38,856 nucleotides of DNA from an uncultured Porphyromonadaceae bacterium (GCA_905198125.1 CAJKBH010000031.1:1-38856); one strand, 5' to 3'; counted from the first letter of the stretch, positions 1 through 9,745 are shown. The notes: generated by a model from the letters alone, not told the origin. Numbers and translations: made by a program.

Positions 1-3000
1 AGTTGTACAGGCCGAGTCCGAACTGCGTGATGCGCTCCTTGCCTCCGTACAGGAATCGGTTCTTGATGAAAGTCGGATATGTGTCGGCGCGTGCCCAGTC
101 CCATTCTTGCCACGGCTCGCCGTAAGGATAATAGTCCATCGGCTGACCGCCCGAGCCCTCCCGATCTATCACCCTGACCACATTGCCCTGGTAGTCCGTC
201 AGGTAATAGTGCGGCTTACCGTCGGCATCGAAATAACCGCCCTCGAACCGCGACATCTCAAGAGTCCCGTTCACAGACATGTGTCCGTCGCCGTCGTACA
301 GCACTGTCCTGTCCGACATGTCGCCCTTGACGTCCTTGCCGCTGCCGTCCGGTGTCGTGTATTCCGCCCTCAGCAGATTGCCCAATCCGTCCCGGCGGTA
401 TTTCACCGAGCAGCCGCCGACCGTGACTTCGGTCAGATAGCCGTTGTTGTCATATTGCGCGTCCTTCACCCCTCTGGAAGTATCGCCTGTAAGACGTCCG
501 GATGCGTCATACCCGAGTTTGTAATTGACGGTAAAGCTGTCATCTGATATATTGGTCAGACTCCCGGAGAAATCCTCCCGTCTGTCGTAGAGTTCCGTTA
601 TGCCCGATACCCGGTTTCGGCCGAACGTCGCATCAGGTATCCCTGACTGATAGGAGTAACCTGTCAGCCGGTTCCCGGTGTAGGCAGCCTCAATGTCGTC
701 AAGCAGCCCGAAAATAAGTTTTCCCGACGGATGACGGTCTATGGCGCCTTTCCGCTGAATCTTCTTTACGTTTCCCCTTACGTCGTACTCAAAGCTGACG
801 GACCGGTCGAACCTCACTCCCTGGTTGGCTCCAGTGGCCTGCGTGTTGCCAGGCAGTTCGGAATATACGGCTTTCTTCAGGAATCCGTTCGCGTCATACT
901 CGTAGTCGTAGGCATGCCTCTGCCATTCCTTGCAGCTTACGAATCCGTTGTAGCGTGGATGCGCGGCCTTGGTGTCGGCGTAATACAACCGCTCTACATA
1001 GTTCCCATTATAGGAACGCTTCAGCTCGGTCTCGGCCTTCACCTGCCAGCCGTGTATGTCGTATGTAATTTTCTTCCGCGACGGACCCATTACCACGGCC
1101 TCCATAAGTCCTGTCGGACCGTATTCATATTTTATGGTCGCGCTGTCGGTATACGCCACGCCGTCGCGTGTCCGATGCTCCGTCACAAGCATCTGAGTCC
1201 TACGGCCGCAATCGTCATAGCTGTAATAAACGTCGCGGTCGGGATAAAGGCCGTCGTACGTGGTATGAACCTCCGAGACGGAGAGGTCGAAATTGTATTT
1301 GGTGGTACGTCTTCCCACATTGAATCCCGAAGCTACCCTCTGGCACTCCAGACCGAAAGGGTTATAATAGTAGACCTCGTACCCCGAGCCGTTGAACAGT
1401 CCGGTCAGTTTGCCCGTGGAACTGCCGTATTCTACGCCCAGGGGCTTGAATACGTAGTCCGTCAAACCCAAAGCTTCGCGGAAATAATAGGTGTCGTAGA
1501 AACGTTGCGTCACGACTCCGGCATTGGAAAGGTTTATTTCCAATGTGGGCGTTATTGAAAAACCCTGCACCTCGCCTTCAGGTCCTTTGAACGTAGTAGT
1601 ACGGCATACGTTGCCGAGACTCATTGCCTCGGCGTCGGAAATCATCGCGTCAAACACCATCACCTCGCGTCCGCAGCCGTCGTAGAAGAACAACCTCCAC
1701 ACTCCGTCGGCATGGTCGCGCGAATGCATCGCCACCATCCTGTCGGCAGGGTCGTAGACCATCTTCTCCTCGGCCATACCGGGGGCCTTCCTCAAGACGC
1801 AACGTCCGTAGTCGTCATAGTCGAACCAGTAGGCCAGCTCCTTCATCGTCACCGATGAACGCGACCCTCCCGACTCCGCTCCGGGAGGCAGAATATACCT
1901 GAGATCGCCGTAATCGTCGTAGACGTATGCCGTGACGCCCTCTCCGTGGCGTTCGGCCACTTTCAGGCCGCGCATATCGGTGAACGTCTCTGTCACGATG
2001 CCGTCCTCGTCCACAGTCCGTTCTATTCTGAGAGAACTTGCCGTTCTCGGGCCGTTCGGTCTTAAGCCGTCCTCAAGTATGCGGTATGACATGCAGAATC
2101 GCTCGCCGCTTTCATACGTATTGGTTCGTATCCGAGTGGTAATGCTTTTGCCTTCCGACTGCCACGGGTCGCCGGCTTTGGTGGTGGCCAATACGAGACT
2201 CCGGGGTGAGGCCTCGTATGTGGTAGTCGCGAATGCATTACTCGTACCGTAACGGGATGCCGCGGCTGACTTAGTCTCGGATTCCGTGGGCGACAGGTCG
2301 GAGACGGGGGCTGCGGCCCAGACCTTAGACGGACGTCCCATGCGGTCGTATTCCGTCAGTACAGCCGATGCACCCGATGGCTGCATGGTCACGTCAAGTG
2401 TACCGCGTCCTAAGCCGTCGAAGATTGTCTTCGTCCGGACACTCTTTGACTGACCGAGATACTTTCTCGTAGTGACGCTGTTAGGTGAGTGAGGTATGTT
2501 GGAGCGGATGGAATAACTGTAAGTTGTCAGAGTCCTGCCTCGCACAGAGACTGACCCGAGCCGTCCTGCAGCGTCGTACGAGTATTGTTCTTTAAGTCCG
2601 GATGGATCCGTAAGCGACTTGACTCCTACAAGAGGTTCCCATTCGGCACGGGAGCTTAGATGTCTTGTTTTCTGTTCAATGGGATACAGTCCGGTGTTGT
2701 CCCATGTCCATTCGGTCTTTATTCCGGTCGGATCGATGGCCGAGGCGAGTGTACCGTTGGTGTTCCACGTGTATTTTTTCAGTGTGCGCCATGCCGAGGC
2801 GTCCGTGCCTCGCCTTGTGCGGATGCTCTGCGTACGGAACAGGGACGGGGACGCAGTTCCTACCCGCGTATAGTCGGCGCGCGTTTCCCACGAACTGTCT
2901 CCATAACGTTCCTTCACGCCTGTTACCACGCCAACGACATTGGCGTTCTTCATAGCTATGGCCTGTGACTGCCCTTCGGTATAGCTGTATTCTGTTCTGA

Positions 3001-5206
3001 TTCTGTAGGAACCTCCGCGCGATACTGTTTTGGCGTGCATCAGGCCGGTGCCGCTCACATATTCGTATGCCTCGCTCTGAAGGATAGAGTCGCCCTCGGC
3101 GGTGTAAGTGGTGACTATGCGCTCGTCAAGGCGTATGACCATTCCGTCTATACTGTATGGATGGACATCGTATATCTGACCCTCATTGTAGCCGTATCTG
3201 CCATAGCCCGGAGCGCTCACATAAAGGTTCTCGTCGAAATCAGGAGCCGTCTGGACGCCGAATCCCTGCATTTCCTTGCGTTTTATCAGACAACTCGAGA
3301 AACGTCCGGTCTCGGAGGCACCGGAATACACATTCTCTACTTTTTCAACAAGACTGTAACTGCCGTCCCGACCTGAATAAGTGAGCGTTTCCGTTTCATA
3401 TACGCCAGGCGTGAATACGGAGGTAAGTAAATAAGGCGCCGCGCCATGCTTAGGAACGAGATTGATTTCGTTAGGTTCGGGCTTGTCGAACCTATGTACG
3501 GTTTTCCCCTCGGGATATATCTCTGCCACTTCAGAGTACCATATCGGATCGTCTCCGAACCTATAGTCGGAAATGGAGGAATGAAGATTGGCTGAAACAA
3601 GTCCGTGATGAATGTAATCCGGCACATGTACTTCCGACCCTTGTCCACTTTGGGGAGGCATTGCCGTGTATATGCTTTGGGTCAGGAATGTCGAAGCCAA
3701 CGGAAGTACATCGGCGTTGGCGAGTCCGTTGCCGGACGACCCGTAACGGTATTCCACACGCTGCGGTGCCGTGTCATCCGATCCATCGGACAACGTCATT
3801 GATGACAGCCTGAGGCCTCCCCCGAAATATAGTTTAGGATCTCCCGGCACAATGATGCCGTCATCGGCAAAATATTCTTCATCAAAGCGATGAGCCTCGT
3901 ATTCAAACGACAGTCTGCCGCCAGTGGGATAAGTCACGCCCGTCAGAATGCGAGCCTTCATGTATTGTTCGGAGGGAGACCTGTCCGAACCGTCTATGTT
4001 AACTCCTTGTGGCGCAAAATCCGGTCCTGTCAATCGCATTGTGGGAGCAGAACATTGTCGGTTTTCCTTCCTGTTGTAATAGCCCCAGTAATCCTGACTG
4101 TCGTTTGCCGAGAAAGTCTCGGGGTTGTAATCAAAAGTCCATTTTTCGCCACCGGTAAACGATACCGCGTCAAGCATCGTGTGGCGGTACGGCGATGCTC
4201 CGTATGTAAACGAGACTGTCTTGATTTCCTTGCCAGAAGAATCCTTAACCTGCATCTTATTCAGAGTCGTCGGGTCCTTGCCACCATTGTATGAGAACGA
4301 CACCGTTCCCCCGGGGAATACAATTTCGGTCAGATTAAGGCTGCTGGCCGGAGGGGTTTGCGAGATGTTACGGTTGCCGTTCCATTGCGAATAGTCGCAC
4401 TGAGTTGAAGGTGAAGCAGGATAGAATGCGTCATAGGAATGGTAAGCGCCGCCAGCGAAGGAACCATGCGCTCCGAAAGTCCAATGGAATATTACTTTCT
4501 TTCCTGATGCAATCTTAATGGACGAAAGTCCCCACTCGACCGGGTCGTCTGTCATCCATTTCGCACCAATTTTCGAATACGTCCAGATGTTGCCAAACGG
4601 ATCGGTGACCGTGATCGACGACAGGTCGGAGGCTGCTTTGACCTTATATTCCTCATGGCCCGGCGTCCTGATTACCCCGTCTTCAAGAATGCCGTTGAAG
4701 GATATGCCTGCAAGGTTTATGGTAAAGATATCTCTTTCTGCATCAAGGCCTGTGGATTTGCCTAAAAAGGACTTGTTGACCATACACCGGTGCGCGGTCG
4801 CGTGGTCTATCTCAGAAACCGCGCGATCGCCGACGAATTCATACTTGCCGTCGGGACGACCGAGCACGGTACGCGTTATGCGTAATGATGGCGTGAATGT
4901 CCAGCCATAGCCTACGGGATACGGGTCATCGTCCACGCGTATGCCGTTGGAACGGTAACGGAGTTCCAGCGGGATGGAGAGGTCTTCTGCCTGAATGGTG
5001 TAAAGAGGGATGCTTAGATTAACCGCGCCTGTTGCAAGGTCGGGCGTCGGCATCTTGACCTCGTTGAACTTATACGCCTGCGGTGCCTGCGGCCATACAT
5101 CCTGCTCAGGCTGAGCCACCGGACTGAAGGCATGGAGCACTGCCACGTTCGTATGAACGAGAACCCAGAGCGAAAGCAGATGCAATACGGAGCGCAAGCG
5201 TTTCAT
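1..5206 (-). CDS. RHS/YD-repeat secreted protein, C-terminus beyond the window
   Basis: The frame stays open from the ATG at 5206 to the left edge, about 1735 residues. It begins with a Sec signal peptide (MKRLRSVLHLLSLWVLVHTN), then an N-terminal part typical of Bacteroidetes RHS proteins (VWPQAPQAYKFNEVKMPTPD), many YD-type repeats (YSYDAAGRLGSV, YVYDDYGDLRYILPP, FDYDDYGRCVLRK), and the start of the RHS core (HYYLTDYQGNVVRVIDREG, YYPYGEPWQEW, YGGKERITQFGLGLYN). The second YD motif followed by LPP is the signature of Bacteroidetes DUF6443-type RHS proteins. RHS proteins form a hollow shell round a variable C-terminal domain, often a toxin. Here the edge falls within the core, before any GAR-Y-DP/DP motif, so the variable tip and any immunity gene lie outside. 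I read the frame through without a stop or frameshift. The lipoprotein gene lies 70 bp upstream, but this gene has its own promoter-like sequence. Confidence 0.9.
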   Translation of the reverse strand, partial: MKRLRSVLHLLSLWVLVHTNVAVLHAFSPVAQPEQDVWPQAPQAYKFNEVKMPTPDLATGAVNLSIPLYTIQAEDLSIPLELRYRSNGIRVDDDPYPVGYGWTFTPSLRITRTVLGRPDGKYEFVGDRAVSEIDHATAHRCMVNKSFLGKSTGLDAERDIFTINLAGISFNGILEDGVIRTPGHEEYKVKAASDLSSITVTDPFGNIWTYSKIGAKWMTDDPVEWGLSSIKIASGKKVIFHWTFGAHGSFAGGAYHSYDAFYPASPSTQCDYSQWNGNRNISQTPPASSLNLTEIVFPGGTVSFSYNGGKDPTTLNKMQVKDSSGKEIKTVSFTYGASPYRHTMLDAVSFTGGEKWTFDYNPETFSANDSQDYWGYYNRKENRQCSAPTMRLTGPDFAPQGVNIDGSDRSPSEQYMKARILTGVTYPTGGRLSFEYEAHRFDEEYFADDGIIVPGDPKLYFGGGLRLSSMTLSDGSDDTAPQRVEYRYGSSGNGLANADVLPLASTFLTQSIYTAMPPQSGQGSEVHVPDYIHHGLVSANLHSSISDYRFGDDPIWYSEVAEIYPEGKTVHRFDKPEPNEINLVPKHGAAPYLLTSVFTPGVYETETLTYSGRDGSYSLVEKVENVYSGASETGRFSSCLIKRKEMQGFGVQTAPDFDENLYVSAPGYGRYGYNEGQIYDVHPYSIDGMVIRLDERIVTTYTAEGDSILQSEAYEYVSGTGLMHAKTVSRGGSYRIRTEYSYTEGQSQAIAMKNANVVGVVTGVKERYGDSSWETRADYTRVGTASPSLFRTQSIRTRRGTDASAWRTLKKYTWNTNGTLASAIDPTGIKTEWTWDNTGLYPIEQKTRHLSSRAEWEPLVGVKSLTDPSGLKEQYSYDAAGRLGSVSVRGRTLTTYSYSIRSNIPHSPNSVTTRKYLGQSKSVRTKTIFDGLGRGTLDVTMQPSGASAVLTEYDRMGRPSKVWAAAPVSDLSPTESETKSAAASRYGTSNAFATTTYEASPRSLVLATTKAGDPWQSEGKSITTRIRTNTYESGERFCMSYRILEDGLRPNGPRTASSLRIERTVDEDGIVTETFTDMRGLKVAERHGEGVTAYVYDDYGDLRYILPPGAESGGSRSSVTMKELAYWFDYDDYGRCVLRKAPGMAEEKMVYDPADRMVAMHSRDHADGVWRLFFYDGCGREVMVFDAMISDAEAMSLGNVCRTTTFKGPEGEVQGFSITPTLEINLSNAGVVTQRFYDTYYFREALGLTDYVFKPLGVEYGSSTGKLTGLFNGSGYEVYYYNPFGLECQRVASGFNVGRRTTKYNFDLSVSEVHTTYDGLYPDRDVYYSYDDCGRRTQMLVTEHRTRDGVAYTDSATIKYEYGPTGLMEAVVMGPSRKKITYDIHGWQVKAETELKRSYNGNYVERLYYADTKAAHPRYNGFVSCKEWQRHAYDYEYDANGFLKKAVYSELPGNTQATGANQGVRFDRSVSFEYDVRGNVKKIQRKGAIDRHPSGKLIFGLLDDIEAAYTGNRLTGYSYQSGIPDATFGRNRVSGITELYDRREDFSGSLTNISDDSFTVNYKLGYDASGRLTGDTSRGVKDAQYDNNGYLTEVTVGGCSVKYRRDGLGNLLRAEYTTPDGSGKDVKGDMSDRTVLYDGDGHMSVNGTLEMSRFEGGYFDADGKPHYYLTDYQGNVVRVIDREGSGGQPMDYYPYGEPWQEWDWARADTYPTFIKNRFLYGGKERITQFGLGLYN

Positions 5207-5231
5207 GGACAGCTTGTCAGGTTGGTCGCTC

Positions 5232-5263
5232 CAAATTTACAATTTTAATTTCAATTATGCAAG
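5232..5263 (-). promoter_or_regulatory. Bacteroidetes-type promoter for the RHS gene
   Basis: On the minus strand there is a TAAATTTG box (TAnnTTTG, 5239-5232) with CTTG 20 bp upstream (5263-5260), close to the Bacteroidetes -33 element TTTG. The predicted transcript start lies about 20 nt before the RHS ATG. Confidence 0.5.
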
Positions 5264-5275
5264 AGAAAAACAATA

Positions 5276-6715
5276 TCATTTTTCAGCCGCAGGCACGTAT
5301 TGATAGGCTCCCAACGAGGGGTTTCCGTACTCCAGACGGTTCACACCGTCCATGTCGGTCATGGATGACGGGGTGAGCAACGCGGGGTCGCCGGCCGACT
5401 TCACGGGCGAATCGTCCTGAAGCCTGTAGTTGAAATAATACTCCTCGCGTATGGTGCGGAACATCGGGTCGGTGTCCCACAGACACTCTATGAAGTTGGC
5501 GTCGTTTTCACCCTTGGATTTGAACGAGCAGTACCTGAACAGCACGTCGGCGCCGGTGAAGTCGCCTATGTTCAGGTCGTCGGGTATGCCGTACAGTATG
5601 CAGTTGTCGAACCGGGCCTTCATCAGCGGGCTGGTCATGTCGGTGTCGTTCTCCTCGTCGGGCAGCACGTGGACCAGAGTGACCAGCGGCAGCGAGATGG
5701 CCGTGAACAGATAATTGTTGGCGAATGTGCACTGCAGGAAATTGACGTCGCCGCCCGACAGCAGTACCGTGGCTGCCGCCGCTTCGGAGAATACGCATCC
5801 CGTTGCGTTTATCTTGGCGTTCTGTGCCTGCAGCACGTTGTGACGCGAATTATGCAACCAGGAATTGAGCATGGTCAGTTTCGTGCGGTCGCTGTTGGCA
5901 CACGAATCGAGCACCAGTCCTACCTCCGTACTGCGCATGTCCACATATTCAAGCCGGTTGTCGTATGAATCCGCCGTAATGTTGACGCCTCGCCATTGGC
6001 CCGACATGATGTCGTACTCCACATCGGGCAGCACGTTGTCCAGGCGGTCGCCGCGCATGTCTATCTTCTTCTCAGGGGTGCCTATGGCATGAAGCGTGCC
6101 ATCTACTGTCATCAGTGCCTTGTCGTGGAACAATAATTTGGCGCCCGGGTCCACGGTCAGCGTGGCTCCGGCCGCCACCTTAAGCGAATCGAATATCACG
6201 TACGGACGTTCGGCCGTGAAGCGCGTGTCCTCCTCAATGGTCACGCCGCGAAGCCGCGTCACGTTCTGGCCCCACGCCTGACACACCACATCCTGCGTCA
6301 CCGTATTGGTCACGAATTCCAGCTTATCCTCAGTCAACGACGGTTCCGCGCCCGCGCTTTCCGGGATGTTGCATTCTATGAACACATAGATTGAATCGCG
6401 AGCCATTATCTCGATGTCCGAAAATTCCGAACCGCTCTGGCCGTCGACGTTGAGGCGGAAACGCGTGTCGGGATCCTTGAACCGTATGGAGCTTATCTTG
6501 ATTCCTTTCTTGGCCTTGTTGCTGACTATCAGGCGCGCCGTAGGGGTACCCACACCCGTAAACACCGTGTCGAAACTTACGGTGTCGCGCGAGAAGGTCA
6601 GCACATCGTGGGGCGACGTGCTGATGGCGTCGCTGATGCACGACGTCAGCATTCCGGGACCTGCGATTAAACCTAACAGACCCAGCAGAGTCCATAATAT
6701 ATGGCGGTGTTTCAT
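5276..6715 (-). CDS. Right-handed beta-helix outer-envelope lipoprotein
   Basis: I chose the start at 6715 because MKHRHILWTLLGLLGLIAGP followed by MLTSC makes a lipoprotein signal peptide with lipobox LTSC; the longer in-frame ORF (6772) adds a Cys-rich leader that does not look native and runs to the lpxB start. The mature protein (~460 aa) opens with a beta-rich region (ISSIRFKDPDTRFRL), followed by the characteristic entry of a right-handed beta-helix (VAAGATLTVDPGAKLLFHDK, then VDGTLHAIGTPEKKIDMRGD) and helix coils with repeated small and Asn residues. It ends DMDGVNRLEYGNPSLGAYQY, as in many Bacteroidetes parallel beta-helix proteins. No catalytic motif is recognised; such proteins often bind or cleave polysaccharide. 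It diverges from lpxB with only 56 bp between the starts. Confidence 0.82.
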   Translation of the reverse strand: MKHRHILWTLLGLLGLIAGPGMLTSCISDAISTSPHDVLTFSRDTVSFDTVFTGVGTPTARLIVSNKAKKGIKISSIRFKDPDTRFRLNVDGQSGSEFSDIEIMARDSIYVFIECNIPESAGAEPSLTEDKLEFVTNTVTQDVVCQAWGQNVTRLRGVTIEEDTRFTAERPYVIFDSLKVAAGATLTVDPGAKLLFHDKALMTVDGTLHAIGTPEKKIDMRGDRLDNVLPDVEYDIMSGQWRGVNITADSYDNRLEYVDMRSTEVGLVLDSCANSDRTKLTMLNSWLHNSRHNVLQAQNAKINATGCVFSEAAAATVLLSGGDVNFLQCTFANNYLFTAISLPLVTLVHVLPDEENDTDMTSPLMKARFDNCILYGIPDDLNIGDFTGADVLFRYCSFKSKGENDANFIECLWDTDPMFRTIREEYYFNYRLQDDSPVKSAGDPALLTPSSMTDMDGVNRLEYGNPSLGAYQYVPAAEK

Positions 6716-6771
6716 ATTGTAGAAACGCCCGCAACTGCATAATGTTGCACAGCCACAACCGTGACAACACA

Positions 6772-7905
6772 ATGAAATACGTACTCATAGCCGGCGAGGC
6801 ATCGGGCGACCTGCATGCCTCTCATCTTATAAAACATATACGCGAAAACGATCCGGAAGCGGAATTCAGGTTTTTCGGAGGAGACCTCATGGCCGCCGAG
6901 GCCAGACGCAACCCCGACCTGCATTACAACCGCATGAACGTGATGGGATTCTCCGAGGTGCTCCGCGCCCTGCCGCGCATCATGGCCAATCTGCGTCAGG
7001 CCAAGGCCTTGCTGCGCACATGGTGTCCCGACGCCCTGGTGCTGGTGGACTATCCCGGTTTCAACCTCATGGTGGCCGAATATGCCAAGAAATCGGGCAT
7101 TCCCGTACATTACTTCATATCGCCCAAGGTGTGGGCCTGGAAGGAATGGCGCGTACGCAAGATCAAGAAATACGTGGACCGCATGTATTCCATCCTGCCG
7201 TTCGAGGAGGAGTTCTACGCCCGCCACGGCTATCACGTGGACTATGTGGGCAATCCGTCGGTCGAGGAGATGGCGTATACCATGGGACATGTGCCGCCGA
7301 AAAAGCATTTCATGGAGCGTCAGGGACTTGTGGACGACCGCCCCATCATCGCCCTGCTGCCAGGCTCGCGTCTCGGCGAGATACGCAACAACCTTCCGCT
7401 GATGGTGGAGGCTGCGAAGCGTTTCCCCGAATTCCAGTATGTCGTGGGTGCGGCTCCCTCGGTGCCCGAGAAATTCTACCGCGAGATAGCCCAGGACCCC
7501 GGTCTTAAGGTAGTGTTCGGCGCTACGCCCACCTTACTGAAGTATTCCCGTGCCGCCGTCGTGGTGAGCGGAACGGCCACGCTGGAGACGGCACTGATAG
7601 GCACGCCGCAGGTGGTGGTGTACCGTGCCAACGGCAGCCGTCTGTCATACAACATCATGTCGCACCTGCTGAAGGTGAAGTACGTGTCGCTGCCCAACCT
7701 GATAGTGAACAACAGCATCATACCGGAACTGCTGCTGGACCGTTGCACCGTCGATTCGATAGCCCGCGAGCTGTCGCCGCTGCTGCAGCCCAGCCCCAAG
7801 CTGACGTTCATGACGCAGGGTTACAAAAACATGCAGCGGCGCCTCGGCAACTCCGTCGCCGCCAGCACCGCCGCAAATCTCATAGTCGATTCGCTCCGAA
7901 GCTAA
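6772..7905 (+). CDS. lpxB: Lipid-A-disaccharide synthase
   Basis: LpxB joins UDP-2,3-diacylglucosamine and lipid X (2,3-diacylglucosamine 1-phosphate) to give lipid A disaccharide 1-phosphate at the inner face of the inner membrane. The N-terminus MKYVLIAGEASGDLHASHLI is the family hallmark, followed by RFFGGDLMAA, VLVDYPGFNLM and YFISPKVWAWKEWR, then the second Rossmann half with ALLPGSRLGEI and SGTATLETALIGTPQVVVYR. The length of 377 aa is normal. I start at 6772 because upstream in-frame ATG 6742 only adds ten non-conserved residues and would sit in the short divergent spacer. No surE or other lipid A gene adjoins it. Confidence 0.96.
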   Translation: MKYVLIAGEASGDLHASHLIKHIRENDPEAEFRFFGGDLMAAEARRNPDLHYNRMNVMGFSEVLRALPRIMANLRQAKALLRTWCPDALVLVDYPGFNLMVAEYAKKSGIPVHYFISPKVWAWKEWRVRKIKKYVDRMYSILPFEEEFYARHGYHVDYVGNPSVEEMAYTMGHVPPKKHFMERQGLVDDRPIIALLPGSRLGEIRNNLPLMVEAAKRFPEFQYVVGAAPSVPEKFYREIAQDPGLKVVFGATPTLLKYSRAAVVVSGTATLETALIGTPQVVVYRANGSRLSYNIMSHLLKVKYVSLPNLIVNNSIIPELLLDRCTVDSIARELSPLLQPSPKLTFMTQGYKNMQRRLGNSVAASTAANLIVDSLRS

Positions 7906-7988
7906 TATATATTTACATGTTTTGGATTGTTTTGCCGGACTGTGTCATTACAGTCGGATTGTGCTGCAACTTCCAAATGTGTCCCTCC

Positions 7989-8576
7989 TTAGTCAAATAG
8001 AGGCAGAGATTTTTCAAGAGGACACTGGGACTTCATACGTTTTAAAGGTGATATGTCGATTGCTGCACCATATTTTGAGAAGTGGTTGACAAACCGATTT
8101 ATATCATTTCCCCAATATACTAAACAACAGGCCATAGGTGCACCTTTTTCATGTTCTATTCCATTTACATAAAACCTTAATCTGGTGTCGGCCAAAAAGC
8201 AGATTACATCAGCAGCACCGAATATATGTTTTTTCCAATGAGACGTATTGGTGGCCACAGGTATCAATGCTATAACCTCTGAGCCATACTCATCGTGAGC
8301 AAACGAACATTTAGCAAGCCAATCCTTGATTGTTGTTCCACGATACCTGTCTGCACCATAGGGAGGGTTTACATAAATGGTTCTATAATTCCAGTCCTCC
8401 ATGAGACCATCTGTTTCAGGCAGTCGAAACTCAACTATGGCGTTTACCATTGAATACTCATTTGAGCATGGATCCAAATATATTTCACCATGCCAGAAGT
8501 CTTTTATGGCATTTATATATTTAGGAGGAGTGCACCAACTCTGACTTAATGTGTTAACTTTGCGTCCTGCTGTCAT
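7989..8576 (-). CDS. Phage-type Dam DNA N6-adenine methyltransferase
   Basis: The 195 aa protein resembles the phage Dam family (DNA N-6-adenine-methyltransferase, PF05869): an early SQSWCTPPKYINAI segment, DPCS (residues 35-38) as the AdoMet-binding motif, and catalytic NPPY at 70-73 within IYVNPPYGADRY. It probably transfers a methyl group from S-adenosylmethionine to an adenine N6; the target site cannot be read from the sequence. The ATG follows the TAA of the upstream nuclease gene after a single G (TAAGATG), so the two are probably translated together. The pair is clearly more AT-rich than lpxB and polA on either side, suggesting acquisition. It converges on lpxB with an 83 bp gap holding only a weak hairpin (CCGGACTGT...ACAGTCGG). 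Confidence 0.85.
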   Translation of the reverse strand: MTAGRKVNTLSQSWCTPPKYINAIKDFWHGEIYLDPCSNEYSMVNAIVEFRLPETDGLMEDWNYRTIYVNPPYGADRYRGTTIKDWLAKCSFAHDEYGSEVIALIPVATNTSHWKKHIFGAADVICFLADTRLRFYVNGIEHEKGAPMACCLVYWGNDINRFVNHFSKYGAAIDISPLKRMKSQCPLEKSLPLFD

Positions 8577-8577
8577 C

Positions 8578-9651
8578 TTACATGTTATAAAGAAGATGAT
8601 ATAACTGTTTCTTTATGAGTTCAATTGTAATTCCATCGGGAGAAATTACATTGAACCAACCCTCTATAGACCTTATGTTTTCGTGAAAAAACGAGGTCAA
8701 TGCCTCATGAGCAGCCAAAGAAATTTTAGATTTTGTGAAAGTGTTAGTTTTCTTCCCTGCACTATAACTTCCAATAAAGGCTTCTCTTATAGGAAGATAT
8801 TTTTTAGATGGATTTAAAATGGTTTTATCTATAAAAGAATATAAACCTTCATCTGTAAGAAAAAGTAAGCGATCATAACTTTGAGCCAAGACTTTCAATT
8901 CTTTATTCATGTCATCTGATGTGAACCAGTTACCGTGGTTGCTTATAATTCCAAACGAAAGAATAAAGTCTTCCAGATTATTGGATTCGAGACATGAATT
9001 CAAGGCATCCTCATACTGTTCGGTATGCATGACACCATCTTTAAAATAGACTCCATACATATTGCCTTCTTTATCCCGCACCTTTTGAAGCGAAGATGAT
9101 TTTAATGCAACATAAGCACCTTGCTTGGCTTTCTCGATAGTCTGGGGTCCTTTCTTTTGACCTTCTTCAACCCCGACTCTCTTACATTCAAACATCGCTG
9201 ATGCCTGCTCCTTTATAAATGAGAGAACAATGTCATTATCCTCTATATTGCAGATTGTAATTAAATTATCATTTTTAGCTATAACGGCTGAATTTTTCAG
9301 AATATTATCCCTATCTATGAAATTACCATTTTTGATTATCAATGGCTGATAATCAAATAATTTACACACACCATTGAATGTTAGAGGATAAATAATGCTG
9401 CGCTTTTGGCAATGCTCAGCTTTATGTAAAGTAAATTCAACATTATGCGTAATTTCGGGATTACCGAATTCTAGGAGTCTTGTCTCAATTTGTATATTCG
9501 ATGTATATCCCCACTCTCTGAGAAGGTAGTAGGTTATTAGTTCAACTATTGTTCCTAATGCTCGTCCGGCAGCTTTCTTAGCATCTTTTTTATCTGAAAA
9601 AACTGTCAACGCCAGACTTTTTTGTAAAATGTCAATGGAAGGATAACTCAC
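8578..9651 (-). CDS. Putative PD-(D/E)XK restriction endonuclease
   Basis: The 357 aa product matches no named restriction enzyme that I can recall. Its centre, residues 138-160, reads as a nuclease core: acidic DND on a strand (EDNDIVLSFI), then SAMFECKRVG with E155-x-K157, and a Lys-rich helix (QTIEKAKQGAYVALK), the order seen in PD-(D/E)XK type II enzymes. An N-terminal helix GRALGTIVELITYYLLREWG could carry another acidic ligand. Its partner is a Dam-type methyltransferase one base downstream, the main reason to call it the restriction half of an R-M system. No membrane segment or signal peptide is seen. Codons are AT-rich, unlike polA 94 bp upstream. It could instead be another methylation-linked nuclease. 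Confidence 0.62.
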   Translation of the reverse strand: MSYPSIDILQKSLALTVFSDKKDAKKAAGRALGTIVELITYYLLREWGYTSNIQIETRLLEFGNPEITHNVEFTLHKAEHCQKRSIIYPLTFNGVCKLFDYQPLIIKNGNFIDRDNILKNSAVIAKNDNLITICNIEDNDIVLSFIKEQASAMFECKRVGVEEGQKKGPQTIEKAKQGAYVALKSSSLQKVRDKEGNMYGVYFKDGVMHTEQYEDALNSCLESNNLEDFILSFGIISNHGNWFTSDDMNKELKVLAQSYDRLLFLTDEGLYSFIDKTILNPSKKYLPIREAFIGSYSAGKKTNTFTKSKISLAAHEALTSFFHENIRSIEGWFNVISPDGITIELIKKQLYHLLYNM

Positions 9652-9679
9652 GATTCGGATTTTATGTATAACTACAACG

Positions 9680-9710
9680 CAAAATTACAAAAAAAACTCC
9701 ATCCGACAAT
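9680..9710 (-). promoter_or_regulatory. Promoter of the nuclease-methyltransferase pair
   Basis: On the minus strand, ATTG (9710-9707) lies 19 bp upstream of TAATTTTG (9687-9680), which matches the Bacteroidetes TTTG/TAnnTTTG promoter apart from one base in the -33 box. The predicted transcript would start about 22 nt before the nuclease ATG, so the pair need not depend on polA readthrough. Confidence 0.6.
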
Positions 9711-9745
9711 TAACGTCTATAAAATTGATAATTTCCATCTGAGTT

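Noticed and set aside
107..4910. Several plus-strand frames of 80-275 codons in the first 5 kb
   Set aside because: All lie opposite the continuous RHS reading frame on the minus strand, whose repeats explain the coding bias.
5276..6772. Longer start for the beta-helix lipoprotein (6772)
   Set aside because: It would add a Cys-rich leader with no signal-peptide character and run to the lpxB start; MKHRHILW at 6715 gives a proper lipobox.
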